From contig NZ_JANQLX010000010.1 of the NCBI RefSeq assembly GCF_028280385.1, forward strand, positions 62,001 through 126,000: 64,000 nucleotides of DNA, given 5' to 3'. Both the position numbers and the translations under genes were made by a program. This DNA is from Allomuricauda sp. (GTDB lineage: Bacteria > Bacteroidota > Bacteroidia > Flavobacteriales > Flavobacteriaceae). Positions 16,503 through 25,084 of the stretch are shown in pieces; the first letter of the stretch is position 1; the number at the start of each line of letters is the position of its first letter. A model generated the notes under the pieces. That model was given only the letters and a program-made list of their open reading frames with translations. It was not told the DNA's origin and did no database searches.

Positions 16503-17132
16503 ATGAGCTTAGTACGTTTAAAAATAAAGGGGATATCTTACAGCCAGACCCAAAATGGTGCCTATGCCCTTATTTTGAATGAAGTTGAGGGAGATCGCAA
16601 ACTCCCTATTGTGATTGGAGCATTTGAAGCCCAATCGATTGCCATTGCATTGGAGAAGGAAATAAAGCCCCCGAGGCCACTTACCCATGACTTGTTCAAG
16701 AATTTTGCCGATCGTTTTGAAATTGTGGTAAAGCAGGTGATCATCCACAAGTTGGTTGATGGTGTGTTTTATTCCAGCATTATCTGCGAAAGGGATAAAA
16801 CCGAGGAAATTGTGGATGCCCGTACCAGCGATGCCATTGCATTGGCACTCCGGTTTGATGCCCCTATATTCACCTACAAGACCATTTTGGACAAGGCAGG
16901 GATATACCTCAAATTCTCTTCAAAAGAAGAAGAAAATGAAGAGGATGACAGCATTGTGGTGGATGAGATCTTGCAAGAAGGTGAAACGGTGGAAATTGAA
17001 TCTGGTGCATCTTCACAAGGATATCGGGAAATGACCTTGGAAGAACTACATAAAGAACTGGACAAGGCAGTGGCCAACGAGGACTACGAAAAGGCTGCCA
17101 AACTACGGGACGAAATCTCCAAACGCAAATAA
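16503..17132 (+). CDS. bifunctional nuclease family protein (BFN/DUF151) with UVR motif
   Basis: 209 residues. The N-terminal BFN domain (about 1-130: MSLVRLKIKGISYSQTQNGAYALIL, LPIVIGAFEAQSIAIALE, RPLTHDLFKNF, DARTSDAIALALRFDAPIFT) is the DUF151 fold; some members have been reported as RNase/DNase. An acidic linker (EEENEEDDS) joins a C-terminal UvrB/UvrC-type helical hairpin (about 178-207: TLEELHKELDKAVANEDYEKAAKLRDEI). This fusion is typical of Bacteroidota members. Translation start is marked by a strong AGGAGG. The NupC-like transporter gene follows after 9 bases, so the two are probably cotranscribed. Confidence 0.9.
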   Translation: MSLVRLKIKGISYSQTQNGAYALILNEVEGDRKLPIVIGAFEAQSIAIALEKEIKPPRPLTHDLFKNFADRFEIVVKQVIIHKLVDGVFYSSIICERDKTEEIVDARTSDAIALALRFDAPIFTYKTILDKAGIYLKFSSKEEENEEDDSIVVDEILQEGETVEIESGASSQGYREMTLEELHKELDKAVANEDYEKAAKLRDEISKRK

Positions 17133-17141
17133 GACCCATAC

Positions 17142-18602
17142 ATGCCAAAATCCATCAAGATTTTCCTTGTTCTTCTATGTTTTGTTGGTACGGCCAGTTT
17201 TGGTCAAGAATTACTTCCCGCGGATTCCATTGATGCCGCTGTAGACACTACAATAATTGACGACATAAGCCATAAGGAGACACCACAGTTGGTACCCAAC
17301 CAAGGATTTTCTATCCATACCCTGTGGAGAGGTGCTTTGGGAATGGCGGTGTTGATATTGATTTCATTTCTCTTTAGCGCTAACCGAAGGGCAATTAATT
17401 GGAAAACGGTTGGGATTGGACTTTCACTACAACTTTTAGTAGCTATAGGTGTACTTAAGATTCCTTTTGTAAAAATAATTTTTGAATGGATTGGTGAAAA
17501 ATTTGTGGAATTATTGAACTATACCAGAGCAGGTAGTAAATTCCTTTTTGAAGGATTAGTTGATATTGATTCCTTCGGCTTCATCTTTGCCTTTCAGGTG
17601 CTACCTACCATCATTTTCTTTTCCGCCTTAACCTCTGTACTCTTCTATTTAGGAGTGATTCAAAAAGTGGTACGAGCATTGGCGTGGTTGCTTTCAAAAT
17701 CACTAGGAATTTCAGGAGCGGAAAGCCTTTCCATCGCCGGTAACATCTTTTTAGGCCAGACAGAAGCACCATTGCTCATAAAGGCCTATTTGGAGAAAAT
17801 GAACAAGTCCGAAATCCTGTTGGTCATGATCGGCGGAATGGCCACAGTAGCTGGCGCTGTATTGGCAGCCTACATCGGATTTTTAGGCGGGGATGATCCA
17901 GCACTACGATTGGTTTTTGCCAAGCACCTTTTGGCAGCCTCTGTGATGGCAGCACCGGGGGCGATTGTAGTTTCCAAAATTCTGTATCCCCAGACTGAAG
18001 AAGTCAATACAGATGTACACGTGTCCTCCGAAAAGATAGGTGCCAATATTTTGGATGCCATTTCCAACGGGACCACCGAAGGCTTGAAACTCGCAATGAA
18101 TGTCGGGGCCATGCTGTTGGTCTTTGTGGCCTTTATAGCAATGATCAATGGTATTTTAGGCTGGATTGGGGACTTAACTACTTTCAATAATTGGATAGCA
18201 GCCAATTCCCCTTACGACAGTTTCTCGTTAGAAGCCATCCTAGGGACTATCTTCGCGCCCCTCATGTGGTTGATTGGGGTGGCCAACGAAGACATTATGC
18301 TCATGGGCCAACTCTTGGGAATTAAATTGGCGGCCAGTGAGTTTGTCGGTTATATCCAACTTGCAGAGTTAAAGACCATGACCAACAGTTTGCATTTCAC
18401 ATACAACAAGTCCGTGATCATGGCTACCTATATGCTCTGCGGATTTGCCAACTTCGCCTCTATCGGTATCCAGATTGGAGGTATTGGCTCTTTGGCGCCC
18501 GGTCAACGCAAAACCCTTTCTGAATTTGGAATGCGTGCCGTATTGGGCGGTTCCTTGGCCTCACTTCTTTCGGCCACTATTGCAGGTATGATTTTGGGGT
18601 AA
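17142..18602 (+). CDS. NupC-type concentrative nucleoside transporter
   Basis: Inner-membrane symporter (CNT family) importing nucleosides with H+ or Na+. 486 residues, about 80 longer than Escherichia coli NupC. The extra part is at the N-terminus: a predicted signal peptide (MPKSIKIFLVLLCFVGTASFGQ) and a short polar segment before the first membrane helix at about 65-83. The core has the CNT motifs GQTEAPLLIKAYLEKMNKSEI, GGMATVAGAVLAAYIGFLGG, the LMWLIGVANEDIMLMGQLLG block and YMLCGFANFASIGIQIGGIGSLAPGQR. It lies upstream of thyA but separated by a 382-base repeat-rich gap. Confidence 0.93.
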   Translation: MPKSIKIFLVLLCFVGTASFGQELLPADSIDAAVDTTIIDDISHKETPQLVPNQGFSIHTLWRGALGMAVLILISFLFSANRRAINWKTVGIGLSLQLLVAIGVLKIPFVKIIFEWIGEKFVELLNYTRAGSKFLFEGLVDIDSFGFIFAFQVLPTIIFFSALTSVLFYLGVIQKVVRALAWLLSKSLGISGAESLSIAGNIFLGQTEAPLLIKAYLEKMNKSEILLVMIGGMATVAGAVLAAYIGFLGGDDPALRLVFAKHLLAASVMAAPGAIVVSKILYPQTEEVNTDVHVSSEKIGANILDAISNGTTEGLKLAMNVGAMLLVFVAFIAMINGILGWIGDLTTFNNWIAANSPYDSFSLEAILGTIFAPLMWLIGVANEDIMLMGQLLGIKLAASEFVGYIQLAELKTMTNSLHFTYNKSVIMATYMLCGFANFASIGIQIGGIGSLAPGQRKTLSEFGMRAVLGGSLASLLSATIAGMILG

Positions 18603-18707
18603 GTATTATTCATTTTCTCCTTTCCACAGTAAAAGATGTATGCTTTCTCTCCTCTATGAAAAACAATCGGAGGTCGCAAATCGAAAATCAGACTTTACAT
18701 ATCCAAA

Positions 18708-18910
18708 ACCGATGACTGGTTACTGACAACTAACTCCCCGCTACCGATTCCCCGCTACCGAGTCCCCACCACCGATAACCGATTACCAATCACTGATGAC
18801 TGAACACTGACCACCAACCACCGATTACCGATTACCAATAACTGATTACTGATAACCGATTACTGACTACTGAACACCAACCACCGACCACCGAACACCG
18901 ACCACCAACA
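18708..18910. repeat. array of 29 degenerate heptamers (ACYRAYN)
   Basis: Exactly 203 bases, 29 units of 7 with no insertion or deletion: typical units are ACCGATT, ACTGATT, ACCAATA, ACTGAAC, ACCGACC; a few read CCCCGCT. Variation is mostly C/T and A/G transitions at fixed positions. It fills most of the 382-base gap between the transporter and thyA; the remaining bases (18603-18707, 18911-18984) hold nothing I recognise. Confidence 0.93.
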
Positions 18911-18984
18911 GTTAATAAAATTGCTCAAAACTCCCACCTCCCCCACTTTACGTTTCAAGCTTAACCTATTACCTTTAACCCACT

Positions 18985-19809
18985 ATGAAACAATACCACG
19001 ACTTACTCAAACATGTGCTCACAGAAGGTAATGCCAAAGGAGACCGCACGGGAACCGGAACCCTCAGCGTTTTTGGATATCAAATGCGGTTCGATCTTTC
19101 CGAAGGCTTCCCCATGGTCACAACAAAAAAATTGCACTTAAAATCCATCATCCATGAGTTGTTATGGTTTTTAAAAGGCGATACCAATGTGGGTTACCTT
19201 CAGGAAAATGGCGTACGTATCTGGAACGAGTGGGCAGATGACAAAGGCGACCTTGGACCCGTTTATGGACACCAATGGCGCAATTGGAACAGTGAGGAAA
19301 TCGACCAGATAAAAGAAGTGATTGAAACCTTGAAAACCAACCCAAATAGCCGAAGGATGTTGGTTTCTGCTTGGAATCCCAGTGTGCTGCCCGATACTTC
19401 CGTGTCATTCAGTGAAAACGTAGCCAATGGCAAAGCCGCTCTCCCCCCTTGTCATGCTTTTTTCCAATTTTATGTAGCGGACGGTAAATTGTCCTGTCAA
19501 CTCTACCAGCGCAGTGCCGATATCTTTTTGGGCGTACCCTTCAACATTGCATCTTACGCCTTGTTTACCATGATGATGGCCCAAGTATGTGGTTACGAGC
19601 CCGGCGACTTTATCCACACCTTCGGGGATGCACATATTTACAATAACCACAGAGATCAAGTGGAACTGCAGTTAAGCCGTGAACCGCGACCTTTACCCAC
19701 CATGAAACTGAACCCTGCGGTTACAAATATCTTCGATTTTACCTTCAACGATTTTGAACTCCTGAACTACGATCCACACCCGCACATCAAAGGAATTGTG
19801 GCTGTATAG
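18985..19809 (+). CDS. thyA: thymidylate synthase
   Basis: Converts dUMP to dTMP using methylene-tetrahydrofolate, producing dihydrofolate; 274 residues. It starts [26 protein letters not shown]. Catalytic Cys156 sits in [12 protein letters not shown], with [23 protein letters not shown] (dUMP Arg/Asn contacts) and GDAHIYNNH. The C-terminus [10 protein letters not shown] is standard. Its partner dihydrofolate reductase gene is at 42.7 kb, not linked. The upstream gap contains the heptamer array. Confidence 0.98.
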   Translation: MKQYHDLLKHVLTEGNAKGDRTGTGTLSVFGYQMRFDLSEGFPMVTTKKLHLKSIIHELLWFLKGDTNVGYLQENGVRIWNEWADDKGDLGPVYGHQWRNWNSEEIDQIKEVIETLKTNPNSRRMLVSAWNPSVLPDTSVSFSENVANGKAALPPCHAFFQFYVADGKLSCQLYQRSADIFLGVPFNIASYALFTMMMAQVCGYEPGDFIHTFGDAHIYNNHRDQVELQLSREPRPLPTMKLNPAVTNIFDFTFNDFELLNYDPHPHIKGIVAV

Positions 19810-19855
19810 TGAACGTGAGCACCACATAAAAGCTTAAAACCAACCAACCACCAAA

Positions 19856-21622
19856 ATGAAAATCAACCTTAAAAAAAACCTCGGACTGGCGCTTTGCTGC
19901 TGGACCCTATGTACTGTACCACAATTTGCCCAAGAACAAGAACGACCCAATGTTATAGTTATCATTACTGATGATCAGGGCTATGGCGATCTGGGCATCA
20001 CCGGAAACCCGCACATACAAACGCCGGTCATTGATCAATTCGCCAGAGAAAGTGTCCGCTTCAACAACTTTTATGTCTCCCCTGTATGCGCCCCTACCCG
20101 CTCCAGTCTCATGACGGGCCGGTATTCCCTGCGTACCGGAATAAGCGATACGTACAATGGTGGCGCTATCATGGCCTCCAATGAGGTGACCATTGCCGAA
20201 ATGCTCAAAAAGGGCGGCTACACCACAGGTATCTTTGGCAAATGGCATTTGGGCGACAACTATCCCAGCAGACCCAGCGACCAAGGTTTTGACGAATCCG
20301 TGATTCACCTATCGGGAGGTATGGGACAAGTAGGCGATATCACCACCTTTTTTAAAGGGGACACCAGCTACTTTGACCCCGTACTTTGGCACAACAACAA
20401 AAAAGAGGCCTACGAAGGCTATTGCACGGATATTTTTACGGACCAGGCCATCCAATTTATTGAGAACAACAAGGCTTCCCCCTTCTTTTGCTACCTCTCT
20501 TACAATGCGCCGCATACCCCCCTGCAGGTACCGGATGAATACTATAAAAAATACAAGAAAATTGACCCCGAGTCCGGCTTTGAAGACGATGACCGCCCTT
20601 TCCCTGAAATGACCGAAAAGGATAAGGAAGATGCGCGACGGGTGTATGCCATGGTCACCAATATTGACGATAATCTGGGCAAACTCTTTAAAAAGTTGGA
20701 GGAATTGGAAATAGCGGAAAACACCCTAGTGGTCTTTATGACCGACAATGGCCCGGGGCAACGGCGCTATTGGGCGGGAATGCGCGGCCGCAAGAGCCAG
20801 GTATACCAAGGTGGGGTGCGGGTGCCCTTTTTTGTAAAGTACCCGGCTGCTTTTGCCCAAAACAAGGATGTGGAAACCATGAGCGCCCACATTGATATAT
20901 TGCCCACGCTTGCCGAAGTGTGCAAGGTAGAATTGCCCCAATACCGGAAAATTGACGGCAAAAGCCTGCTTCCCTTGATCCAGGGCAAAACTGTGGATTG
21001 GGCGGACCGCTCCCTATTTTTTTACTGGAACCGCCGATATCCCGAACCCTATAAAAACATGGCCGTCCGACAAAGCGACTACAAACTGGTAGGCAATACC
21101 GATTACAATGCCCCCATTGAAGAATTTGAACTGTACAACCTGAAAACGGACCCCTACGAGCAGGATAACCTAATACTGAAAGACAAAACAAAGGCCATGC
21201 AGCTTAAAAAGAAGCTTGAAGGCTTGTACAACGAACTTGTAGCTTCTGAAAATTTGGTCAACCAACCCCGGATCATTGTGGGCAACGAGGCGGAAAACCC
21301 TATTTTCCTTAACCGGAACGATGCCGGTGGCCAACGCGGTATCTGGATGCAGGAAGAAGTATATGGCAGTTGGAGGGTAAGCATAGAAGAGGGCCATTAC
21401 AATATTCGGATGAAGTTTATAAAGCCCCTGGAAGCTGAGGGCCGACTCTATTTGGAGGCGAATGCCCTGGTTAAACAGCAGGCCAACTTTAAAGACAACG
21501 TGGATGAACTGGAACTGAAAAACGTATACCTCCCCAAAATGGACTGCGACCTACTCGCCCATTATGCCATTAAGGGCAGGCATATACTGCCGTTTTGGGT
21601 GGAAATGGAGAAGGTGAATTGA
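19856..21622 (+). CDS. secreted sulfatase (formylglycine type)
   Basis: Sulfate-ester hydrolase of the alkaline phosphatase superfamily, 588 residues, with a signal peptide (MKINLKKNLGLALCCWTLCTVPQFAQ) for export. After cleavage comes RPNVIVIITDDQGYGDLGITG with the metal-binding DD. The modification site is CAPTR at 78-82 (Cys78 to be converted to formylglycine), followed by GKWHLGDNYPSRP and MTDNGPGQRRYWAGMRGRK. After the sulfatase domain (to about 450) a C-terminal region of about 130 residues of beta-rich type follows (GSWRVSIEEGHYNIRMKFI), perhaps carbohydrate-binding. In marine Flavobacteriaceae such enzymes usually act on algal sulfated glycans or arylsulfates; substrate unknown. It stands outside any visible polysaccharide utilisation locus. 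Confidence 0.92.
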   Translation: MKINLKKNLGLALCCWTLCTVPQFAQEQERPNVIVIITDDQGYGDLGITGNPHIQTPVIDQFARESVRFNNFYVSPVCAPTRSSLMTGRYSLRTGISDTYNGGAIMASNEVTIAEMLKKGGYTTGIFGKWHLGDNYPSRPSDQGFDESVIHLSGGMGQVGDITTFFKGDTSYFDPVLWHNNKKEAYEGYCTDIFTDQAIQFIENNKASPFFCYLSYNAPHTPLQVPDEYYKKYKKIDPESGFEDDDRPFPEMTEKDKEDARRVYAMVTNIDDNLGKLFKKLEELEIAENTLVVFMTDNGPGQRRYWAGMRGRKSQVYQGGVRVPFFVKYPAAFAQNKDVETMSAHIDILPTLAEVCKVELPQYRKIDGKSLLPLIQGKTVDWADRSLFFYWNRRYPEPYKNMAVRQSDYKLVGNTDYNAPIEEFELYNLKTDPYEQDNLILKDKTKAMQLKKKLEGLYNELVASENLVNQPRIIVGNEAENPIFLNRNDAGGQRGIWMQEEVYGSWRVSIEEGHYNIRMKFIKPLEAEGRLYLEANALVKQQANFKDNVDELELKNVYLPKMDCDLLAHYAIKGRHILPFWVEMEKVN

Positions 21623-21695
21623 CTAAAACTTTAAGTTTTGAACTTTATTTGGTTACTTAAATAGATGGTGAAGACATTGTAAGCAAGTATTTGGC

Positions 21696-22388
21696 ATGAG
21701 CATTTTCAATCGAAAAACAAAAAAGAAGCACCTGGAGCAATTCGCGCTAAACATTGCTGAAATTTTGGAATCGGAAATGCCACAAATAAAAACAGCCATA
21801 GACCTTTCTAAAATTTATGGGATTCATTTTATGGATAAGCCAAAAGGAATTCACATAACCAGGGGGTATGGGCAAAAAGAATTTGAACTGATCAACAGAA
21901 ATCACAAAACCCGATTTCATTTGACTGGAATTTCAGTTTTCAACAAAAAAAAGAAATGTTTTCAGCCACTTAAACTGTATTTTCAATCTGATGGATTATC
22001 CATAATTGAAGTTGAAAACCCAGAGTATTTCCATCGAACATTTGACTTAAACCAAATTCAGAAGAGTGAGATTACAGTGGAGTATTTACCAAAATTGGAA
22101 AACCCTGACCAGAAAATCGCCGAAAAGGCTCTTAAATCGCTTACCAAAGAACAAATGAAACTTCTGGAATTGGATTCTACTTTTGAAATTGAATTCGATG
22201 AAAAATTGTTTTACACGATTTTGAATATGGAGGACGGAAATTACATAGCGGTAGATAAAAAAGGTAAAATATATCGACTACATCATGACCATGAAGAACG
22301 GGTAAAGTTAATAGCTAACAAACCCACCGCCTTTTTTGAGATATACGATGGGAGAAAAAGTAAATTGAATCAATTACTGTTCGATTAA
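21696..22388 (+). CDS. hypothetical protein, soluble, 230 aa
   Basis: Not recognised. No signal peptide or membrane helix; basic N-terminus (NRKTKKKHLEQ), mixed alpha/beta composition. The C-terminal part (GNYIAVDKKGKIYRLHHDHEERVKLIANKPTAFFEIYDG) vaguely resembles the end of SMI1/KNR4 (SUKH) immunity domains, but this is only an impression. It opens a cluster of small accessory genes and precedes a DMP19-family gene by 44 bases, so both may be one operon. AT-rich relative to the preceding sulfatase gene. Confidence 0.7.
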   Translation: MSIFNRKTKKKHLEQFALNIAEILESEMPQIKTAIDLSKIYGIHFMDKPKGIHITRGYGQKEFELINRNHKTRFHLTGISVFNKKKKCFQPLKLYFQSDGLSIIEVENPEYFHRTFDLNQIQKSEITVEYLPKLENPDQKIAEKALKSLTKEQMKLLELDSTFEIEFDEKLFYTILNMEDGNYIAVDKKGKIYRLHHDHEERVKLIANKPTAFFEIYDGRKSKLNQLLFD

Positions 22389-22432
22389 AAAAGTATTTAC
22401 CGTTCAAAAGACACCAGATAGCATCTAAACCA

Positions 22433-22882
22433 ATGATTCAAAAAGTTAAATACACATTGGCTGATTTGCAAAATTCAACAGATGAGAATTTGGTCTCCTT
22501 AGTCTACGACAAATCAGCAGAACTTGAACTGGGGACATTTGGGGAAAGTCTGGAAATTGCAGACCCGGCCATGGCAGAATTTATGGCAATGTGGATTTTG
22601 GAAGGTGATGTTCAAAATGGTGGATTTGATCAGTTCTTTCATAACAACGGACTTCAATATGGGCAAACTGCCCTGGCTGGATTTGAAAGGATTGGTGCCA
22701 GCGATTTTGCCAATGTCACACAAAAAGCGATTGAAATATTTAAAAATCAGGACAAAGAATTTGACAACAAACGAAATCCTGACTTCAACGAATTGGATGA
22801 TGAATTTTACGATTTAGATGATTTGGACAAGTTTCAAATTAAATACATCCGAAAGAACTATGAAAAGTTTGTTGTTGGATAA
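22433..22882 (+). CDS. DMP19 / DUF4375 family protein
   Basis: 149 residues, acidic. Matches the DMP19-like family by the block FMAMWILEGDVQNGGFDQFFHNNGLQYGQTALAGFERIGA followed by the acidic DFNELDDEFYDLDD stretch. The family's Neisseria member is a DNA mimic that blocks a repressor; homologues in other bacteria often occur among immunity or conflict genes. A related but longer paralogue is at 30319-30984. Regulatory target unknown. Confidence 0.85.
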   Translation: MIQKVKYTLADLQNSTDENLVSLVYDKSAELELGTFGESLEIADPAMAEFMAMWILEGDVQNGGFDQFFHNNGLQYGQTALAGFERIGASDFANVTQKAIEIFKNQDKEFDNKRNPDFNELDDEFYDLDDLDKFQIKYIRKNYEKFVVG

Positions 22883-22909
22883 AATCACATATAACAATCT
22901 CCAATTATC

Positions 22910-23464
22910 ATGAAACCCACCAAAGCCCTTTTGGTCATCGATATGCAAAAAGGCTCTTTTACGCCCAAAACCCCACGTTTTGACACCGAGGGCGTGGTAG
23001 CTCGTATCAACAAGTTGGCTGCGTTGTTTCGGCAGAAGGGTTGGCCCGTGGTGATCATACAGCATGATGGCACCGGAACAGGCGAGTTTGAAAAAAACAA
23101 CTGGGATTGGGAGCTGTTGGACGAACTCCAAAACGAACCCACAGATACTCTATTGGACAAATACGCCAATGATGTCTTCTATAGATCCCAACTACAGGGG
23201 TTGTTAACGGCTTGGGGAACCCAAGAACTGTTGATCACGGGCTGCGCCACCGACTTTTGTGTGGAGGCTACGGTACAATCTGCCTTGGCCAAGGATTACA
23301 ACATTACCGTGGTGGCAGACGGGCATACCACAGGAGACCGACCGCATTTGCCCGCCCAAAAAGTGATTGAACACTACAATTGGGTATGGCAAAACATGAT
23401 TCCCACCAAAGGGAATATAGGGGTTGAGGATTTTGAGACGATTAGCAAAGCTATTCCCAGCTAA
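22910..23464 (+). CDS. cysteine hydrolase, isochorismatase family
   Basis: 184 residues, cytoplasmic, about the family's usual size. Catalytic triad visible as Asp11 (LLVIDMQKG), Lys84 (LLDKYANDVF) and Cys117 (GCATDFCVEAT), with the cis-peptide region before it. Family members are nicotinamidases, N-carbamoyl hydrolases or isochorismatases; the short form without extra domains does not fix the substrate. It lies 27 bases after the DMP19-like gene and is followed directly by repeat copy A. Confidence 0.9.
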   Translation: MKPTKALLVIDMQKGSFTPKTPRFDTEGVVARINKLAALFRQKGWPVVIIQHDGTGTGEFEKNNWDWELLDELQNEPTDTLLDKYANDVFYRSQLQGLLTAWGTQELLITGCATDFCVEATVQSALAKDYNITVVADGHTTGDRPHLPAQKVIEHYNWVWQNMIPTKGNIGVEDFETISKAIPS

Positions 23465-23465
23465 T

Positions 23466-23517
23466 CCCAAAATCTGTAGCACAACAGCTACAAAAACCGC
23501 TGCTTTTTTTACTTTTA
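23466..23517 (+). repeat. dispersed repeat, copy A
   Basis: 52 bases starting two bases after the isochorismatase-family stop codon. The same sequence with few changes recurs at 24971-25023. Both contain a TGTAG..CTACA inverted repeat followed by AAAAACC, TGCTTTT and a TTTACTTTTA end. The A-copy could fold as CAGC/GCTG plus T tract and act as a terminator. Confidence 0.8.
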
Positions 23518-23578
23518 GGTGGAATGTAGATTTTTGATTTATGTACACAGGTAAATCGACCTGCAATAAAAAAGCACT

Positions 23579-24154
23579 TTGAATTTGAATAGATTAATTT
23601 TTCTCTTTGTGATCATTCTATTGGCTGGATGTAATCAGAAACAGGAAAAGGTCGCAAAAGAACTCGAAACCAAATTGGAATCGAATCCCCAATCAGCATC
23701 TGAGACCAAAGATTATTTAAAAGAAATAGCTGAATTCTCCCTTAATTTCTCACCTAAAGGTGCCTACTCCTTGGATTCTATACCAAAGGACGTTATCAAA
23801 AGTTTCAAAGAACTTAGGAAAGTCAATAAAGATGCTCATGAAAAATATGTAACTCTGATTTTCACCAAACTTTATGCTGAACATTTATCCTGCTGTCATC
23901 AAGGGTACTTAATGGAAACTTTTCCGGCAAGCAAATCTGAATATGACTTTGATGCATTGACCATGGTAAATGAATTTGCCTTCATGACAAATTATTTGGA
24001 ACAAGACGAGTTACCTGAAGCATGGTCTTCTGGAATAATTGAAAAATGGTTGACTGAAAATCCAAGATTATTGAAATACGAACCTACTGGAAAATGTTAT
24101 GAACAAATAAAGACTTTTTCCAAAAAAATCGAGAATGGGGAATTTTGGGAGTAG
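23579..24154 (+). CDS. hypothetical lipoprotein, 191 aa
   Basis: Signal and lipobox LLAG-Cys18 (LNRLIFLFVIILLAGCNQ) give export and lipidation. The mature part is helical, with an amphipathic EKVAKELETKLESNPQ segment and a CCHQ pair near residue 102; no family recognised. There is no ATG at the beginning: the reading frame starts with TTG at 23579 (a second TTG is at 23585), so a non-standard start is required or the start lies elsewhere. Followed by repeat C1. Confidence 0.7.
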   Translation: MNLNRLIFLFVIILLAGCNQKQEKVAKELETKLESNPQSASETKDYLKEIAEFSLNFSPKGAYSLDSIPKDVIKSFKELRKVNKDAHEKYVTLIFTKLYAEHLSCCHQGYLMETFPASKSEYDFDALTMVNEFAFMTNYLEQDELPEAWSSGIIEKWLTENPRLLKYEPTGKCYEQIKTFSKKIENGEFWE

Positions 24155-24162
24155 GAATTTCA

Positions 24163-24180
24163 CCCCCTCAAAACCTCAAT
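24163..24180. repeat. dispersed repeat, copy C1
   Basis: CCCCCTCAAAACCTCAAT, also found at 24932-24949 and 27526-27543 with at most one change. Here it begins 8 bases after the stop of the lipoprotein gene and is followed by CTCTTTTAGGCCAAAATCT, related to the beginning of repeat A/B. Confidence 0.8.
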
Positions 24181-24322
24181 TCTCCTCTTTTAGGCCAAAA
24201 TCTATGGGTTTATCTTTTGGTTTATCATTGCAACGGCACTTATTTTCTTTGTTTTGCCCAAATTGGGTTTGTAAAACTGTATTTTGCATTCACATAAACA
24301 TGTTAGGCAGCACGCTTAAAAA

Positions 24323-24910
24323 ATGGAACTGAAACAAAGAAAACTCCTCACCACCAATAAATTCTTGATCCGGGATAATGGAATTGAATGGACTTTACGG
24401 GAAAAGTTTAACCGCCAGAGCACATTCTTTGAGTTTGACGAACTGAATTTTAAAAAGGCCACCAAATACAGAAAGTATAATCTTGCCTTCATAATTCTGT
24501 CCGTCCTTAGTATTGTTGCGCTAATACTCAGCATTTTCTCTTCGGGAGAAAACAGTGCCTTTGGTCAGCCAACCCTATACATATTTCTGGTGATGTCAAT
24601 CGTTTTTGCGCTATTGACCTATTTCTTCCGTACCGATAATGTTTATATCCCTACGGAAAGGGGAGTGCATATCATCATGTTTAATGGGCTTCCAAACAAG
24701 ACCAAGTTCTCGCAATTTCTGAAAACCTTAAAATCAGAAGCCAAACAGGGTTTAATAGAAAAGTACTTTGATAGTGAATACGTTGATCAAAAAAGATTAT
24801 ACCAATTTTTAGAGGAAAGAGGGTTATTGGACCAAGCCGAAAAACAAAAATTTGAAGAACGTTTTAAAACAACAGAGCGGACAACCATAAAAGGTTTTGG
24901 AAAAGACTAG
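24323..24910 (+). CDS. hypothetical membrane protein with two transmembrane helices
   Basis: 195 residues, not recognised. Cytoplasmic-looking N-terminal part (about 1-50, PH-like strand pattern FLIRDNGIEWTLREKF), then two membrane helices at about 54-72 (LAFIILSVLSIVALILSIF) and 82-101 (LYIFLVMSIVFALLTYFF), then a strand/helix C-terminal part ending in charged helices. Related proteins of similar layout are frequent in Flavobacteriia without known function. Repeat C2 follows 21 bases after the stop. Confidence 0.75.
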   Translation: MELKQRKLLTTNKFLIRDNGIEWTLREKFNRQSTFFEFDELNFKKATKYRKYNLAFIILSVLSIVALILSIFSSGENSAFGQPTLYIFLVMSIVFALLTYFFRTDNVYIPTERGVHIIMFNGLPNKTKFSQFLKTLKSEAKQGLIEKYFDSEYVDQKRLYQFLEERGLLDQAEKQKFEERFKTTERTTIKGFGKD

Positions 24911-24931
24911 CATACATTAGTTTTTCATTCT

Positions 24932-24949
24932 CCCCCTCAAAACCCCAAT
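24932..24949. repeat. dispersed repeat, copy C2
   Basis: CCCCCTCAAAACCCCAAT, identical to 27526-27543 and one base different from 24163-24180. It leads into repeat copy B after 21 bases (CCTTAAAACTGCCTCTTTAA). Confidence 0.8.
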
Positions 24950-24970
24950 ACCTTAAAACTGCCTCTTTAA

Positions 24971-25023
24971 CCCAAATTCTGTAGCAGAACGACTACAAAA
25001 ACCATTGCTTTTATTTACTTTTA
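24971..25023 (+). repeat. dispersed repeat, copy B
   Basis: 53 bases nearly identical to copy A (23466-23517), differing at a handful of positions including compensatory-looking changes in the TGTAG..CTACA arms. It lies 62 bases before the P-loop kinase gene and may include the promoter of the kinase-PIN-ASCH unit. Confidence 0.8.
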
Positions 25024-25084
25024 TGAAATAACCCCGTTTTTTACATTCGTAAAATAAGTTACGCTATCAATTGGTCAAAGTAAT

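Noticed and set aside
18708..18910. Possible CRISPR array or repeat-protein gene
   Set aside because: Units are contiguous 7-mers without spacers, and no long open frame with a plausible start crosses them.
21696..22388. SUKH-family assignment for the hypothetical protein
   Set aside because: Only a faint similarity in the C-terminal part; the family's core tryptophan and glycine pattern is not evident.
23475..23492. TGTAG..CTACA hairpin as part of a tRNA
   Set aside because: No cloverleaf, no TTC-loop consensus and too short; it is part of repeat A/B.
24135..24332. 65-codon plus-strand frame between accessory genes
   Set aside because: Crosses repeat C1, overlaps the flanking genes, and the translation has no protein-like features.
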